Shown: piece after piece, positions 7,912 to 16,886 of the stretch | How positions within the stretch are numbered: the first letter of the stretch is position 1 | Layout of the letters: the number at the start of each line of letters is the position of its first letter | Source: Acetomicrobium flavidum | Lineage (GTDB): Bacteria; Synergistota; Synergistia; Synergistales; Acetomicrobiaceae | Reading direction: 5' to 3' | Assembly (NCBI RefSeq): GCF_900129645.1 | Contig: NZ_FSQZ01000001.1 | Span: 992,001-1,056,000 of the forward strand | Length of the DNA stretch: 64,000 nucleotides | Notes under the pieces: model-generated | Told to the model about the DNA's origin: nothing | Database searches by the model: none | The model's input: only the letters and a program-made list of their open reading frames with translations | Made by a program: the position numbers and the translations under genes

Positions 7912-8739
7912 ATGGAAAAAGAAAAGGTCGCTGTTTTGGGTGCCGGGGTCATAGGAGGAGCGATAGCTTCAGCCATAAGCGATGACTTTGAAGTCATTGC
8001 GACCAGACGCAGGCTGGAAAGGTTGTCAGCCCTTGCGGAAAGGGGCATAAAGGTCACCACCAAGAACGAGGAAGCCGTCTCGCAAGCCGACGTGGTAATA
8101 GTTTCCGTTAAACCCTATCAGGTCGTGCCCTTGCTAAAAAGTTTATCGGAAAACCTCGCCGATAAGCTGGTAATATCCTTTGCAGCATCGATCAACATCG
8201 ACCTGATTCAGAGGGTCATCCCTCGATCGCGCGTGGTAAGGGCGATGACCAACATAGCCGTACAGGTCAGAGAAGGATATACCGTGTACTCCTATGGGGA
8301 AAACGTATCTGACGAGGACAAAAGCGTCATATCCAAGATCTTCGCCGACATGGGAGAATACGAGGAGGTTGACGAACGATACCTGGACGTCTTAACTGCA
8401 ATGGCAGGATCTAGCCCGGCTTACCTTTATACCGTGGTGGAAGCAATGATTTACGGCGCTCTCCATGTAGGACTGCCCCGAGATTTGGCGCTTAGGGCAG
8501 CCGCCTGGTCGGTGATAGGGGCATCGCACCTGCTTTTAAGCTCGGGGAAACACCCGGCCGAGCTCAAAGATATGGTTGTCACCCCCGGGGGTGTAACTAT
8601 AGATGCTATATATGCCCTGGAGGACGGCAAGGTCAGGACGGCCTTCATGAAGGCCATAAGAGACGCCTCCCTTAAAGCCCAGCAGCTCGCAAGGGAGGCT
8701 TGTGACGAAGCCGAAAGGCAGCTCAAATCTGATAATTAA
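7912..8739 (+). CDS. proC: Pyrroline-5-carboxylate reductase
   Basis: This 275-residue protein has the N-terminal NAD(P)-binding motif VLGAGVIGGAIA and the C-terminal P5CR signature region running from MAGSSPAYLYTVVEAM to the conserved MVVTPGGVTIDAIYAL. It catalyses the last step of proline synthesis. GGAGG lies about 12 nt before the ATG. The downstream symporter gene converges on it with a gap of only 2 nt. Confidence 0.95.
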   Translation: MEKEKVAVLGAGVIGGAIASAISDDFEVIATRRRLERLSALAERGIKVTTKNEEAVSQADVVIVSVKPYQVVPLLKSLSENLADKLVISFAASINIDLIQRVIPRSRVVRAMTNIAVQVREGYTVYSYGENVSDEDKSVISKIFADMGEYEEVDERYLDVLTAMAGSSPAYLYTVVEAMIYGALHVGLPRDLALRAAAWSVIGASHLLLSSGKHPAELKDMVVTPGGVTIDAIYALEDGKVRTAFMKAIRDASLKAQQLAREACDEAERQLKSDN

Positions 8740-8741
8740 TA

Positions 8742-10193
8742 TTAAAACCTCACGGATATTTCGTCTTTAAGCTCATCTATAAATTGGTTGGCCGTGTCGG
8801 GCACCTTTGTATGGAGGCTCACCAGGATAAAGCTAAAGGCTGCCACCAAAAGCCCCCACACGGCTGGCCACTGACCCAAAAACTTTAGGTTAGTGACGGA
8901 CATATAGCCAACCGTAAGCCCGCCGAGCAATATGCTCGCTATAGCGCCCTTCGCGGTTGCCCTCTTCCAGAAGAAAGCCCCCAAGACTGCTGGCAGCTGT
9001 ACCAACAACCCTCCTGATGCCAGAGAAGACAGCACCACTATTAGATCCAGCCTTAACTGGGCAAACAAGAGACAGGCGATCATGATGACGATCATGATCA
9101 TCTTCGAGGCCCTCAGTTCGCTCTCTTCCGAGATGCTTGGAAGAAGTGCTTTAAGCAGGTCTCGCCCAAACATGTTGCTCAATGTAAGCACAATGGAGTT
9201 CATCGTTGACACAGCGGCGGCTAATATGCTGACAAAGACTATGACCGATACTGAGACAGGGACCCGCTTCAGTAACATGGGCATGGCGTTGTCGGGAAGG
9301 CTTAATCCAGGTATTAGCAGGGCAGCCATCAACCCCAAAAGACAGCATATGACCGTATAGACAAACCCGAAATAGGAAAATCCCAATATCATCTTTCTGA
9401 TGCTTGACCTGTCCTTGGGTATAAAGAGGCGCTGAACCACCTGAGGATTTGTAACGGCAAAAAACGTCCAAGGCAATGTAAGGCCTATAAAAAATGACGG
9501 CGACCAATTTATGCGAAGAAGCTCGCCTTTATTTGCGACCAGCATTTGGCGAAATCCGCCAGCATCGCTAAACTTAGAGGTCAAGTAACCTATCAGGGCA
9601 ATGCTTGCAACGAGCATTATTATGGCTTGAAGTGCATCCGTACGGGCCACGGAGCGCAATCCCGCCCACCAACAAAATACGAATGTCACGATCGCTGCGA
9701 TGATGGTCCCCGTAGTGTAGCTTAAAGCCCCATCGGATAACGTTTCGACCAGATATCCTGCCCCCATCAGCTGTACCGAGGCGTAGGGCACCAACATCAC
9801 GAGGCAAAGCATAGTGTTAACCGCACCGACGGCCTTGTTTTCGTATCGAAAGCTCAGCAACTCCGAGGGACTGATGAGGTTGTACTTCTTACCCGCTATC
9901 CAGTATCTTGGAGCAAACAGGATCAGCAAAAAGACCGTTCCCACCAGGTACATCAGTTCGAAGCCTAAAGCAGCCACCCCGTAACGGTAGGTCAATCCAA
10001 CAAGGCCAACCATCATGAAGGCGCTGTACGTCGTGGCGCTATACGTCATCGCCGAGATGAATCCATCGATCCGCCTGCTTCCCAAAAAGTACTCCGCCAG
10101 GTCAACCTTTCCGCTCATGCGCGACGTGTAGGAAATGTAGGAGCCTGCCACAAACCAGATGCCTATGCTGAACATCAAAATCGAGGCGCTCAT
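8742..10193 (-). CDS. Sodium:solute symporter family permease
   Basis: The 483-residue protein has about 13 membrane helices and SSF-family motifs: YFLGSRRIDGFISAMTYSAT near the N-terminus, the GLRSVARTDALQAIIM segment, and AAAVSTMNSIVLTLSNM, which matches the SSF sodium-site helix. The overall pattern resembles the pantothenate (PanF) branch. It is preceded by a 63-residue membrane protein gene and a NiaR-type repressor gene, all on the minus strand in close series. By analogy with PanF-YhdT the small protein may be an accessory subunit. Because the repressor class senses nicotinate, a niacin-related or other vitamin substrate is an attractive but unproven idea. Confidence 0.88.
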   Translation of the reverse strand: MSASILMFSIGIWFVAGSYISYTSRMSGKVDLAEYFLGSRRIDGFISAMTYSATTYSAFMMVGLVGLTYRYGVAALGFELMYLVGTVFLLILFAPRYWIAGKKYNLISPSELLSFRYENKAVGAVNTMLCLVMLVPYASVQLMGAGYLVETLSDGALSYTTGTIIAAIVTFVFCWWAGLRSVARTDALQAIIMLVASIALIGYLTSKFSDAGGFRQMLVANKGELLRINWSPSFFIGLTLPWTFFAVTNPQVVQRLFIPKDRSSIRKMILGFSYFGFVYTVICCLLGLMAALLIPGLSLPDNAMPMLLKRVPVSVSVIVFVSILAAAVSTMNSIVLTLSNMFGRDLLKALLPSISEESELRASKMIMIVIMIACLLFAQLRLDLIVVLSSLASGGLLVQLPAVLGAFFWKRATAKGAIASILLGGLTVGYMSVTNLKFLGQWPAVWGLLVAAFSFILVSLHTKVPDTANQFIDELKDEISVRF

Positions 10194-10195
10194 GG

Positions 10196-10387
10196 TTAGA
10201 TCCTTTCTTCCCTATTCCAGTCTCTCGTATAGATGGTGCCCGTCACCAGCACTAAAAGGGTGGTCAAAACCCAAAAAAGAAAGGAGCCCTTTTCGCGAAA
10301 AAAGCAATAAGGCACGACGACATAACAAAGGCCTAAAACAACCGCAAAGATCGCCAACAGCTTTTCCTTTTTGATCAAGATGATCAC
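10196..10387 (-). CDS. Small two-helix membrane protein upstream of the symporter
   Basis: The 63-residue protein has two predicted membrane helices (about 9-28 and 36-52) and a charged C-terminus (YTRDWNREERI). The start is GTG with AAAGGA upstream. Its stop codon is 3 nt from the symporter start, so the two are almost certainly co-translated. Small two-helix partners of this kind (the YhdT/DUF997 type for PanF) are known beside SSF transporters; the assignment is by position and topology, not by a recognised motif. Confidence 0.65.
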   Translation of the reverse strand: MIILIKKEKLLAIFAVVLGLCYVVVPYCFFREKGSFLFWVLTTLLVLVTGTIYTRDWNREERI

Positions 10388-10402
10388 GTCCTTTTGTAAA
10401 TT

Positions 10403-10912
10403 TTAACCAACAAAGAGAAAGCCCTGCCTTCTAAGGGCATCCTCGATCTTTTTCAACGTCTCTTCGCTGTCCGCCTCTATAGTGTGCAGATGAAAGCCCC
10501 TGGTGAGGGAGAGCAGGGGCTCTTGCCCCGAACTTTCAAGCATGCTAACAAAGCGCGTAACGTCTTCCTGCGAGCCGACACCGATGGTTCCTTTGATCTC
10601 CCCATAAATGGGATGATCTACCATGACGTCAAGCACACGCCCTCCGGCCTCAACTACCGCAAGCAGCTCATCGAATATTTCATCCTTGCCGTGACGTACT
10701 GCGATGATCTTGCGCAACCTTTTTACCCTTTCCAAAATATATCCCGCAGGCGTCGAAATGATTTCAAGGCCCTGGTTTCTTAGCAAAGCAACGTCTTGAA
10801 CAATCGCCTGACGACTTACTCCAAACCTTTCTGCCAAATAGGAGCCGCTCACAGGCGCAGTCGCATTTTCCAGGATTTCTTTTATCGCATCTAACCTTTC
10901 TGCGCGAGTCAT
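10403..10912 (-). CDS. niaR: NiaR-type transcriptional repressor (HTH_11 + 3H domain)
   Basis: The 169-residue protein has an N-terminal winged helix-turn-helix (about 4-60; LAERFGVSRQAIVQDVALLR). A 3H domain follows, named for its three conserved histidines, visible here as VRHGKDEI, VDHPIYGEI and GFHLHTIEA. NiaR proteins use nicotinate as co-repressor and control niacin uptake and NAD synthesis. The gene has a well-formed promoter with an overlapping inverted repeat (10938-10971), consistent with autoregulation. It is followed by the small membrane protein and symporter genes, which may be its targets. Confidence 0.88.
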   Translation of the reverse strand: MTRAERLDAIKEILENATAPVSGSYLAERFGVSRQAIVQDVALLRNQGLEIISTPAGYILERVKRLRKIIAVRHGKDEIFDELLAVVEAGGRVLDVMVDHPIYGEIKGTIGVGSQEDVTRFVSMLESSGQEPLLSLTRGFHLHTIEADSEETLKKIEDALRRQGFLFVG

Positions 10913-10937
10913 GTTGCCCTTACCCCCAGTTGTTTGT

Positions 10938-10971
10938 AGCTGATACTAGCAGCTTATAGCATATATGTCAA
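10938..10971 (-). promoter_or_regulatory. niaR promoter with overlapping operator-like repeat
   Basis: On the minus strand TTGACA (10966-10971) is separated by exactly 17 nt from TAGTAT (10943-10948). The inverted repeat AGCTG-N7-CAGCT (10938-10954) covers the -10 element, a position suited to repression, perhaps by NiaR itself. Confidence 0.7.
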
Positions 10972-11011
10972 TAAAATAAGCCCACGACGCTCCTCTGCTA
11001 ACGTCGTGGGC
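10971..11011 (-). terminator. Terminator of the activase gene
   Basis: A perfect 10-bp stem GCCCACGACG/CGTCGTGGGC (10980-10989 and 11002-11011) is followed on the minus strand by TTATTTTATT. It sits right after the activase stop codon and abuts the niaR -35 box. Confidence 0.85.
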
Positions 11012-11033
11012 AGCAGTTTATCTAAGGGATAAC

Positions 11034-14000
11034 CTAGCGAGAGCTTTCCCCCTCGACCGCAAGATTCCTCCTTAGGCCTTGAGTTGCCTTTTTCCTGTCG
11101 TATCCCAGGGAATGGTTTATCTTCGCCTTTAGCCTACATTGTTCCCTAAAGGCGGCAATCTCTGCTTCGAGGTTGGTGTTTGCCGAATCTCCAAAGAAGG
11201 CATGCACCATGGGAACTATGAGGTCTGGGTCGCGCTTGGATTCTTCCTTCAGCATGGCATCCATCTTGGCCATGGCTACACCTTCCTGCATGCACGTAAA
11301 TGGGCCGACATGAAATATTCCGCATACCCTTTGACCGTTACCGGGAAGCTCTCCTCGCATGAACTTCAGAAATATGCCTATCACCAGAGGAGATTCTCCC
11401 GTGATGTCGCTGTGATATCGTCGGCTCCTTTGAAGCTCTTCTATTATCACATTGGGCTTTGGCAAGACCTCGCGGTCCTTGGTCAGCCCTCCAAAGATCC
11501 GTCTGAATCGCCAGTCGGCGTATTCCATGTAGAACTGGGCAAATTTATAGGCCAGCTTGGGATCATCCCTTATGGTGAGGTAATTTATGTATTCAAGCCA
11601 CTCGGTAATGCTTCCCCTCACGACTTCAAGCCCCTCTTCCTCGAGGCGCTTTATCACGTATTCCGTGTAGGGATCGTGCTGCCTGGTGTATATCTCTCCG
11701 ATATAAAGGACGAGTGGCAGGCTTCGGCTTTCGGCCTCCGGCGCCTCTTTCATGAAAAGCCTTATGGTCTCCTTCGTCCAGTCTCTAAGGACCGAGTATG
11801 GCGCCCCCCGCTCGACCAGTAACCTTTCAAGGAGATCCATGCGCTGTGCACACATCTCGTCAAAGGCCTTTTTATCGCTGCTGTAGGGCCTGAACCTGCG
11901 GATCATGTCGTCTGCCATGTCCGCCATCTTGATGGCCCTGAACACGTTTAGCAAGGCGTTGACTTTGCTCAATGTTCCGCCGAACTGCTCTGGTGCTTCA
12001 ATATCGATGTAGCTGGTATCCGTGGAGGGGCTCACTATTGGAACGCAGTCCAAACCTTCCTGTCGCAAAAATATCCTAAGCACCTCTCCATACTTCCCGA
12101 ACCTGCAAGGGCCTGAGGTAGTGGGCAAAAATATCACAATGTTGTCCCTTATCCATTCCTTGCCGCGCTCCTTCGCAAGCTCCTCTATGGACGCCATGAC
12201 ATCTCCGACCACGCCCCTCAAGGGAAAACACGTCTCCGTCGTTATAAAGCGGCTCGCGGCGTCCTTTGAGGCCATGGTCGCCGTGGGCATGGCCATGGCA
12301 CTGACGCCGTAGTGGCGCAACACCGCCGCGCCCAGTCTGCTTGCCTCACCCATATAGGGTATAAGCCATATTCGCGATCCCAAGCTTAGCTTTTCTTTTT
12401 CGCTATCGCGAGGAAAGAGGACGAAGTCGGAAAAGGTCAAGTTTGTCTTGGGCTTTGCCCTTTGTACGACCCGCTCGTGGGCCTCTGCACGCGTCACGAA
12501 GGGAGCATTGTTCGTCTGGGCATCGGTCACCAGGTGCAAAAAGGGCTTTTCCGCTCTTCTAAATATCTCGCTTTCGTGATAGAACTTCATGGAATCCGGT
12601 CCACAGGCGAAGTTCATCTGTCTTATGGGAAATAACCTGGGATGCATAGCCGTAAATATGGCAGCTTGGAGTATATGGGCATTTTGATACCAATATTCGT
12701 TGTAAGAAAGCTCATCTATCGGGACATCCTTGAAATGCTCTTCCAAGAAGCTTTGGGGGATGTAGCGCATGCCCCGCTGTTTAGAAAACATCGACCCAGA
12801 ATTAGAGGAAGCCTGAGGATCGAGTATGACGTAATCCCTACCTAAACCTACATACCCAGCTTCTCCGGTTTTATCGAGCTCCTTTAAGAATTCGTCTCCG
12901 TAACGGTAAAGCTCCTCCTTGAAGGCCTTTAACCTTTCATTGGCATAGGCTATGGCTTTTAAGATGTCATCCAGGGAAATGTCATATCCCAGCCTGTGAA
13001 ATTCATCAAACAATGCCTTGGCTGTCTTTTCGTCGTCTTTAAGGTAAAGGACGCTTAAAAACTCCCTTTCCGGCTCGATTCCCAATATGTCTTGAAGCAG
13101 ATAGCCTTCAGCTTCCGTGTAGATGCAAAATTTCCTGTTGGGCTTAATGGGCCTGACCTCCTCGATGAAACAAGGATTGAAGAGGTGTTTGATCCTTTTG
13201 TCCTGGAAAAGTAGGGCGGCGTGCCCTATGACGAGCTTCATGGCTATGCAAAATTCCGTAGGAGCTATGTTTATGCCCACCTGAGCTATCTCATCGTTGG
13301 ACTCAGGCGTTAACACAGGAAGAAAACCTAATTTTTTAAAGAGCGCTGACGACCAAACCCCCAGATCTCCAAGCGTGACTCCGCTTCTATGGATCCCGAT
13401 CGTTGGAAGGGCGCTTTCAACCTCGTTTAATTTTTCATATAACACGCCATCGAAGTGCTTCTCAAGCAATCTATGATAGATCTCCACGTAATCCTTCCTG
13501 CTTTGGCCCGTTCCTTCGCTGTTTCCCCTTGGGCAAAATCCTCCCGTTATGACCTCTTCTCCACCGATGGAAAAGATCTTCAATTTGCAGTTGCGCATGC
13601 CGCAGGACAGCTTGCCGAAATGGTCGGCACACATCACGTCGCGCTTTTCAAAGACCATGTCCACCACTTCAAATCCCCTGAAGGCGGACTTGACTTCACG
13701 GCCTTCCCTTTGAAGCTGCAGGATCTGGTCGCGCAAAAACAGCCCTGCTCCCCAAGCGCCAAATAACTCTCTATGGGGATAGGCATAGATGTCCTTGCCC
13801 GTAACTTGGGCCATGGCGGCAAGAAAGGCCACGCCCAAAGAAGGCCCCCCCTGACAGGAGCATTTATTTTTGACGTGCTGCGGGCCTCCCACGAACTTGT
13901 TAAAGTAGCTAGCAGCCGTAGCCCTGACGATCGCCGCAGCGATCTGCTCCTTCGTAAAGCCCTCGGATATGAGCCTGTTTTCCTCCATCTCCATGAAGAC

Positions 14001-15581
14001 GCCACATGTGGAGTCGATCAAAGGCACTACATCGGCCTTTAATGCCGCCTCCTGTAAGCTCGACTTGACGTCAAGGTCCAGGAGTTGGGCCATGTTCTCC
14101 AACGTCTGCCCCGCTCCCGCCTGGCAGGAGTAATTCATGCGGGCCTCCTGTATCTCGTCGGTCGCGACGCCGTCTTTCACCTTGAAGGTCGTAAACTTCA
14201 TGTCCTGGCCGCCTATTTCAAAGATCGTGTCTATCTCGGGGTCATGAAACTTTATCCCCACGGCATGACATGTGATCTCGTCGACTGCACCGTCAAGCAC
14301 GGCGTACCCTTCCGCCTCTAAGTTTTTCTTCTTGGTGTGGCTTACCAGTATGCGCTCGTAAAGTTTTCTCGCCGACCCGGTCGTACATACGCCCAAGACA
14401 TCGTAGTTCTTGGCTTTTCTGGATAGATACCTGAAGATTTCCTTTAAGGCACCTTCCGGGTCCCCGTGAGTGCTTATATAGATCTTATCGAGCAGTTCAC
14501 CTGAAGCGACGTCCACCACCGCTGCCTTCGTGGTGGTAGAACCGCCGTCCACGCCTATGGTCACCTTTCTTACCTCGTCTCCGTCAATGTCCTTTATCTT
14601 CCCATCGTAGACGTGAACCTTGTCTAATGAGGCATTAAGAGGAGGCGCACAAGGTCGCTTGCTTCTGACGAAGGAGGTGACCTCGTCTAGCTTTGAGAAG
14701 TCCATCACGAAAGAGTTGCCCTTCTCCATGGCCTCCAACGCTACGCCAATGGCCGCAACTGCCCTATGGTGGGGCGGACGTATAAGGGATATTCCAAGCA
14801 GTTCGCGGACCCGCTCAAGCAAATAGTCGCTCGAAAAAACGCCGCCCGTCGCCACTGATAGGACGTTTCTCTCGAGGTCCCTTGCGCCGACGACGTCATT
14901 ATTATAGTTTCGCGCTACTGTGGCGTAGAGGCGAGACACTAAGTAGGCACGTTTCGCGCCTTCATTTTGTTCGTGTATCAGATCAGATTGGATTACGACT
15001 CCGCACCTCGCGTTAAAGCCCTGCGCTGTACCATGCTCGGCCAGGTCGCTTTCCGCCAACTGATACAGGTTTTGCATCAGCTCGTCCTTTTTGCGGGCCT
15101 CATTTAAGCCAAACAGTTGTTTGTCTTCTCTTAAGTACAAGCGCCGCAATTGCTTTTCTATCAATATGCCCGAGCCGCCACCGCATTTGCTGTTGGCCGA
15201 CCATTCGAGCATATTTACCTCCTGTCCCAGGTGTCCTATTTTAAAAAAATAGGAATCCTTGGCTCCCATGTGAAAGATGTAGACCGCATCGGGACAGAGC
15301 AGCGAAACGCCCTTAGGGATCGTCACGCTTTCGTAGTCAAAAAGCAGCTTGGGGAATACCTCGCCAAAATACTGCGCCCCTATGCCCGTGAAGGCCGTAG
15401 ATACGATCCTGCCCTCTGCAGCGTTCTCTGACAAGTCCTTCCATACCTCTGCAAGCCTCTCAAAGGGAGTTCCAAAATGCGGCAAACTGGGTGAAACATA
15501 AGCAATGCCGCCAGACTCGTCCAGGATTGCACTGTGAATCGCAGAGGAACCAATATCGATGCCTACAAAATAACGCTTCAT
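11034..15581 (-). CDS. Giant acyl-CoA dehydratase activase-related protein (two ASKHA ATPase domains + DUF2229/HgdB-like region)
   Basis: This 1515-residue protein starts with a BadF/BcrA-type ATPase domain (GIDIGSSAIHSAIL at 7-20, SKCGGGSG at about 131-138). A second such domain follows (TIGVDGGSTTTKAAVVD from about 341, later EIGGQDMKF and GAGQTLENMA). A cysteine-bearing stretch NKCSCQGGPS is the family [4Fe-4S] site. After more cysteines (CADHFGKLSCGMRNC) comes a DUF2229/2-hydroxyacyl-CoA dehydratase-like region with PTTSGPCRFGKY. Proteins of this class couple ATP hydrolysis to very low-potential electron transfer. No separate dehydratase subunits lie nearby, so the substrate is unknown. 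It has a terminator downstream and is divergent from the OYE-family gene. Confidence 0.9.
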   Translation of the reverse strand: MKRYFVGIDIGSSAIHSAILDESGGIAYVSPSLPHFGTPFERLAEVWKDLSENAAEGRIVSTAFTGIGAQYFGEVFPKLLFDYESVTIPKGVSLLCPDAVYIFHMGAKDSYFFKIGHLGQEVNMLEWSANSKCGGGSGILIEKQLRRLYLREDKQLFGLNEARKKDELMQNLYQLAESDLAEHGTAQGFNARCGVVIQSDLIHEQNEGAKRAYLVSRLYATVARNYNNDVVGARDLERNVLSVATGGVFSSDYLLERVRELLGISLIRPPHHRAVAAIGVALEAMEKGNSFVMDFSKLDEVTSFVRSKRPCAPPLNASLDKVHVYDGKIKDIDGDEVRKVTIGVDGGSTTTKAAVVDVASGELLDKIYISTHGDPEGALKEIFRYLSRKAKNYDVLGVCTTGSARKLYERILVSHTKKKNLEAEGYAVLDGAVDEITCHAVGIKFHDPEIDTIFEIGGQDMKFTTFKVKDGVATDEIQEARMNYSCQAGAGQTLENMAQLLDLDVKSSLQEAALKADVVPLIDSTCGVFMEMEENRLISEGFTKEQIAAAIVRATAASYFNKFVGGPQHVKNKCSCQGGPSLGVAFLAAMAQVTGKDIYAYPHRELFGAWGAGLFLRDQILQLQREGREVKSAFRGFEVVDMVFEKRDVMCADHFGKLSCGMRNCKLKIFSIGGEEVITGGFCPRGNSEGTGQSRKDYVEIYHRLLEKHFDGVLYEKLNEVESALPTIGIHRSGVTLGDLGVWSSALFKKLGFLPVLTPESNDEIAQVGINIAPTEFCIAMKLVIGHAALLFQDKRIKHLFNPCFIEEVRPIKPNRKFCIYTEAEGYLLQDILGIEPEREFLSVLYLKDDEKTAKALFDEFHRLGYDISLDDILKAIAYANERLKAFKEELYRYGDEFLKELDKTGEAGYVGLGRDYVILDPQASSNSGSMFSKQRGMRYIPQSFLEEHFKDVPIDELSYNEYWYQNAHILQAAIFTAMHPRLFPIRQMNFACGPDSMKFYHESEIFRRAEKPFLHLVTDAQTNNAPFVTRAEAHERVVQRAKPKTNLTFSDFVLFPRDSEKEKLSLGSRIWLIPYMGEASRLGAAVLRHYGVSAMAMPTATMASKDAASRFITTETCFPLRGVVGDVMASIEELAKERGKEWIRDNIVIFLPTTSGPCRFGKYGEVLRIFLRQEGLDCVPIVSPSTDTSYIDIEAPEQFGGTLSKVNALLNVFRAIKMADMADDMIRRFRPYSSDKKAFDEMCAQRMDLLERLLVERGAPYSVLRDWTKETIRLFMKEAPEAESRSLPLVLYIGEIYTRQHDPYTEYVIKRLEEEGLEVVRGSITEWLEYINYLTIRDDPKLAYKFAQFYMEYADWRFRRIFGGLTKDREVLPKPNVIIEELQRSRRYHSDITGESPLVIGIFLKFMRGELPGNGQRVCGIFHVGPFTCMQEGVAMAKMDAMLKEESKRDPDLIVPMVHAFFGDSANTNLEAEIAAFREQCRLKAKINHSLGYDRKKATQGLRRNLAVEGESSR

Positions 15582-15672
15582 ATTTATCTCCTCTTTTTAA
15601 CGCGATGATCTCGAGGTCATTTTCCTATCGCTTTCAAGCATATATTCTACCTCAAGAGGTTGCCGAATGGCA

Positions 15673-15678
15673 TATAAT
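15673..15678 (+). promoter_or_regulatory. Candidate -10 box for the OYE-family gene
   Basis: A perfect TATAAT lies 28 nt before the ATG at 15707 in the divergent gap, but no good -35 element is visible 16-18 nt upstream. It is weak support for a promoter. Confidence 0.35.
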
Positions 15679-15706
15679 TGAGACAGGAGGTCCATTCAAA
15701 GGGGGG

Positions 15707-16861
15707 ATGAAAGTGTCCTACATCGATACATTGCTTAGACAGGCTACATTGGGGAAGCTCAATTTAAAAAATAGAATCGTAAGATCGGCCACAATGCTAT
15801 CTGGTGCAGAGGAAAAGACCGGAAAGCCTACCGATAAGCTTATCGGAAGGTATAAGGAATTGGCTGTGGGCGGCGTGGGCCTCATAATCACGGGACATCT
15901 CTACGTAAGCCCGCAAGGCCAGGCCTCACCCCGCCAGGTCTCCATAATCTCCGACGAAAATGTCCCTGAGCTTGCCAAGCTAGTCGAAGCCGTGCATGAA
16001 TTCGGCTGTCCCATAATTTTTCAGATATCCCATGCCGGTGCGGTCGCCATGAAAAAGGAAGGAGAGCTCGCACTGGGCCCGTCAGATCTTAAAGACCCAA
16101 ACAAAGGCATACATTGCAGAGCTATGACCGTATCGGAGATCCATTCGACGATCGACGACTTCGCAAAGGCGGCAAAGCGCGCCAAGGCCGCTAATGCCGA
16201 TGGCATTCAGGTGCATTTGGCTCATGGCTTTCTTTTAAATCAATTTCTGTCGCCCATCTTGAATAAACGCAAAGATGCCTACGGTGGAGACGACATCATA
16301 AAAAGAGCACGGATTGTATTTGAGTTGCTGGAAGAGCTGCGCTATCGCGTGGGTGAACTTCCCATCTGGGTAAAGATATCGGTGACGGAAGGCATAGAAG
16401 GCGGTTATGATAGCCTTGATGGCATCAGGTTGGCCGAGGAACTGGCCAAGATGAAGGCAGACGCCATAGAGGTATCGGGCGGCACGTTTTACGGAGATGA
16501 TGCCTTAAAACCCTCCAGGACGGGCATAATTGCCGGCCAAAACGAGGGTTATTTTGCCGAAGAGGCAAGGGCCATAAAGGAAAAGATCAAAACGCACGCG
16601 AACGTGATATTGGTGGGAGGGTTGCGTTCCCTTCAAACAATGGGCAATTTCTACGAGAAAGGCGTAGCCGACGGCTTTGGGCTTTCTAGGCCTCTCATAG
16701 CCGAGCCCGACTTGGTCAACCGTTGGGCTAGCGGCGATAGGGAGTCATCGGAGTGCATATCCTGCAACGCCTGCTCCAGGTTGATAAAGACAGGATTGGT
16801 TTACTGTCCCGTCATGCGCGACGCCGCCGAAGGCACCTGGGCACCGCCGCCGGAGTGTTAG
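15707..16861 (+). CDS. Old Yellow Enzyme-family NADH:flavin oxidoreductase (short form)
   Basis: The FMN-dependent TIM-barrel protein is about 384 residues long. Motifs include LKNRIVRSATMLSG near the N-terminus, GGVGLIITGHLYVSPQGQ, the substrate-binding HAG of FQISHAGAVAMK, and DGIQVHLAHGFLLNQFLSP. Near the C-terminus ECISCNACSRLIKTGLVYCP contains a cysteine cluster resembling the [4Fe-4S] site of 2,4-dienoyl-CoA reductase-type OYEs, but without the C-terminal flavin/NAD domain. The frame is open upstream into the activase gene, but ribosome-site evidence (GGGGGG at 15701-15706) supports the ATG at 15707 or the GTG at 15713. It could reduce an enoate or take part in amino-acid fermentation. 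Confidence 0.85.
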   Translation: MKVSYIDTLLRQATLGKLNLKNRIVRSATMLSGAEEKTGKPTDKLIGRYKELAVGGVGLIITGHLYVSPQGQASPRQVSIISDENVPELAKLVEAVHEFGCPIIFQISHAGAVAMKKEGELALGPSDLKDPNKGIHCRAMTVSEIHSTIDDFAKAAKRAKAANADGIQVHLAHGFLLNQFLSPILNKRKDAYGGDDIIKRARIVFELLEELRYRVGELPIWVKISVTEGIEGGYDSLDGIRLAEELAKMKADAIEVSGGTFYGDDALKPSRTGIIAGQNEGYFAEEARAIKEKIKTHANVILVGGLRSLQTMGNFYEKGVADGFGLSRPLIAEPDLVNRWASGDRESSECISCNACSRLIKTGLVYCPVMRDAAEGTWAPPPEC

Positions 16862-16886
16862 CTTTCAAGGAAACGAGCGGGTAACC

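Noticed and set aside
11139-11822. 227-residue plus-strand ORF within the activase gene
   Set aside because: It is antisense to a long, well-supported coding region, has no ribosome site or family motifs, and is explained by codon bias of the opposite strand.
15491-15706. N-terminal extension of the OYE-family gene by 72 codons
   Set aside because: It overlaps the start of the divergent activase gene, lacks a ribosome site and is not part of the OYE fold; the ATG at 15707 or GTG at 15713 is better.
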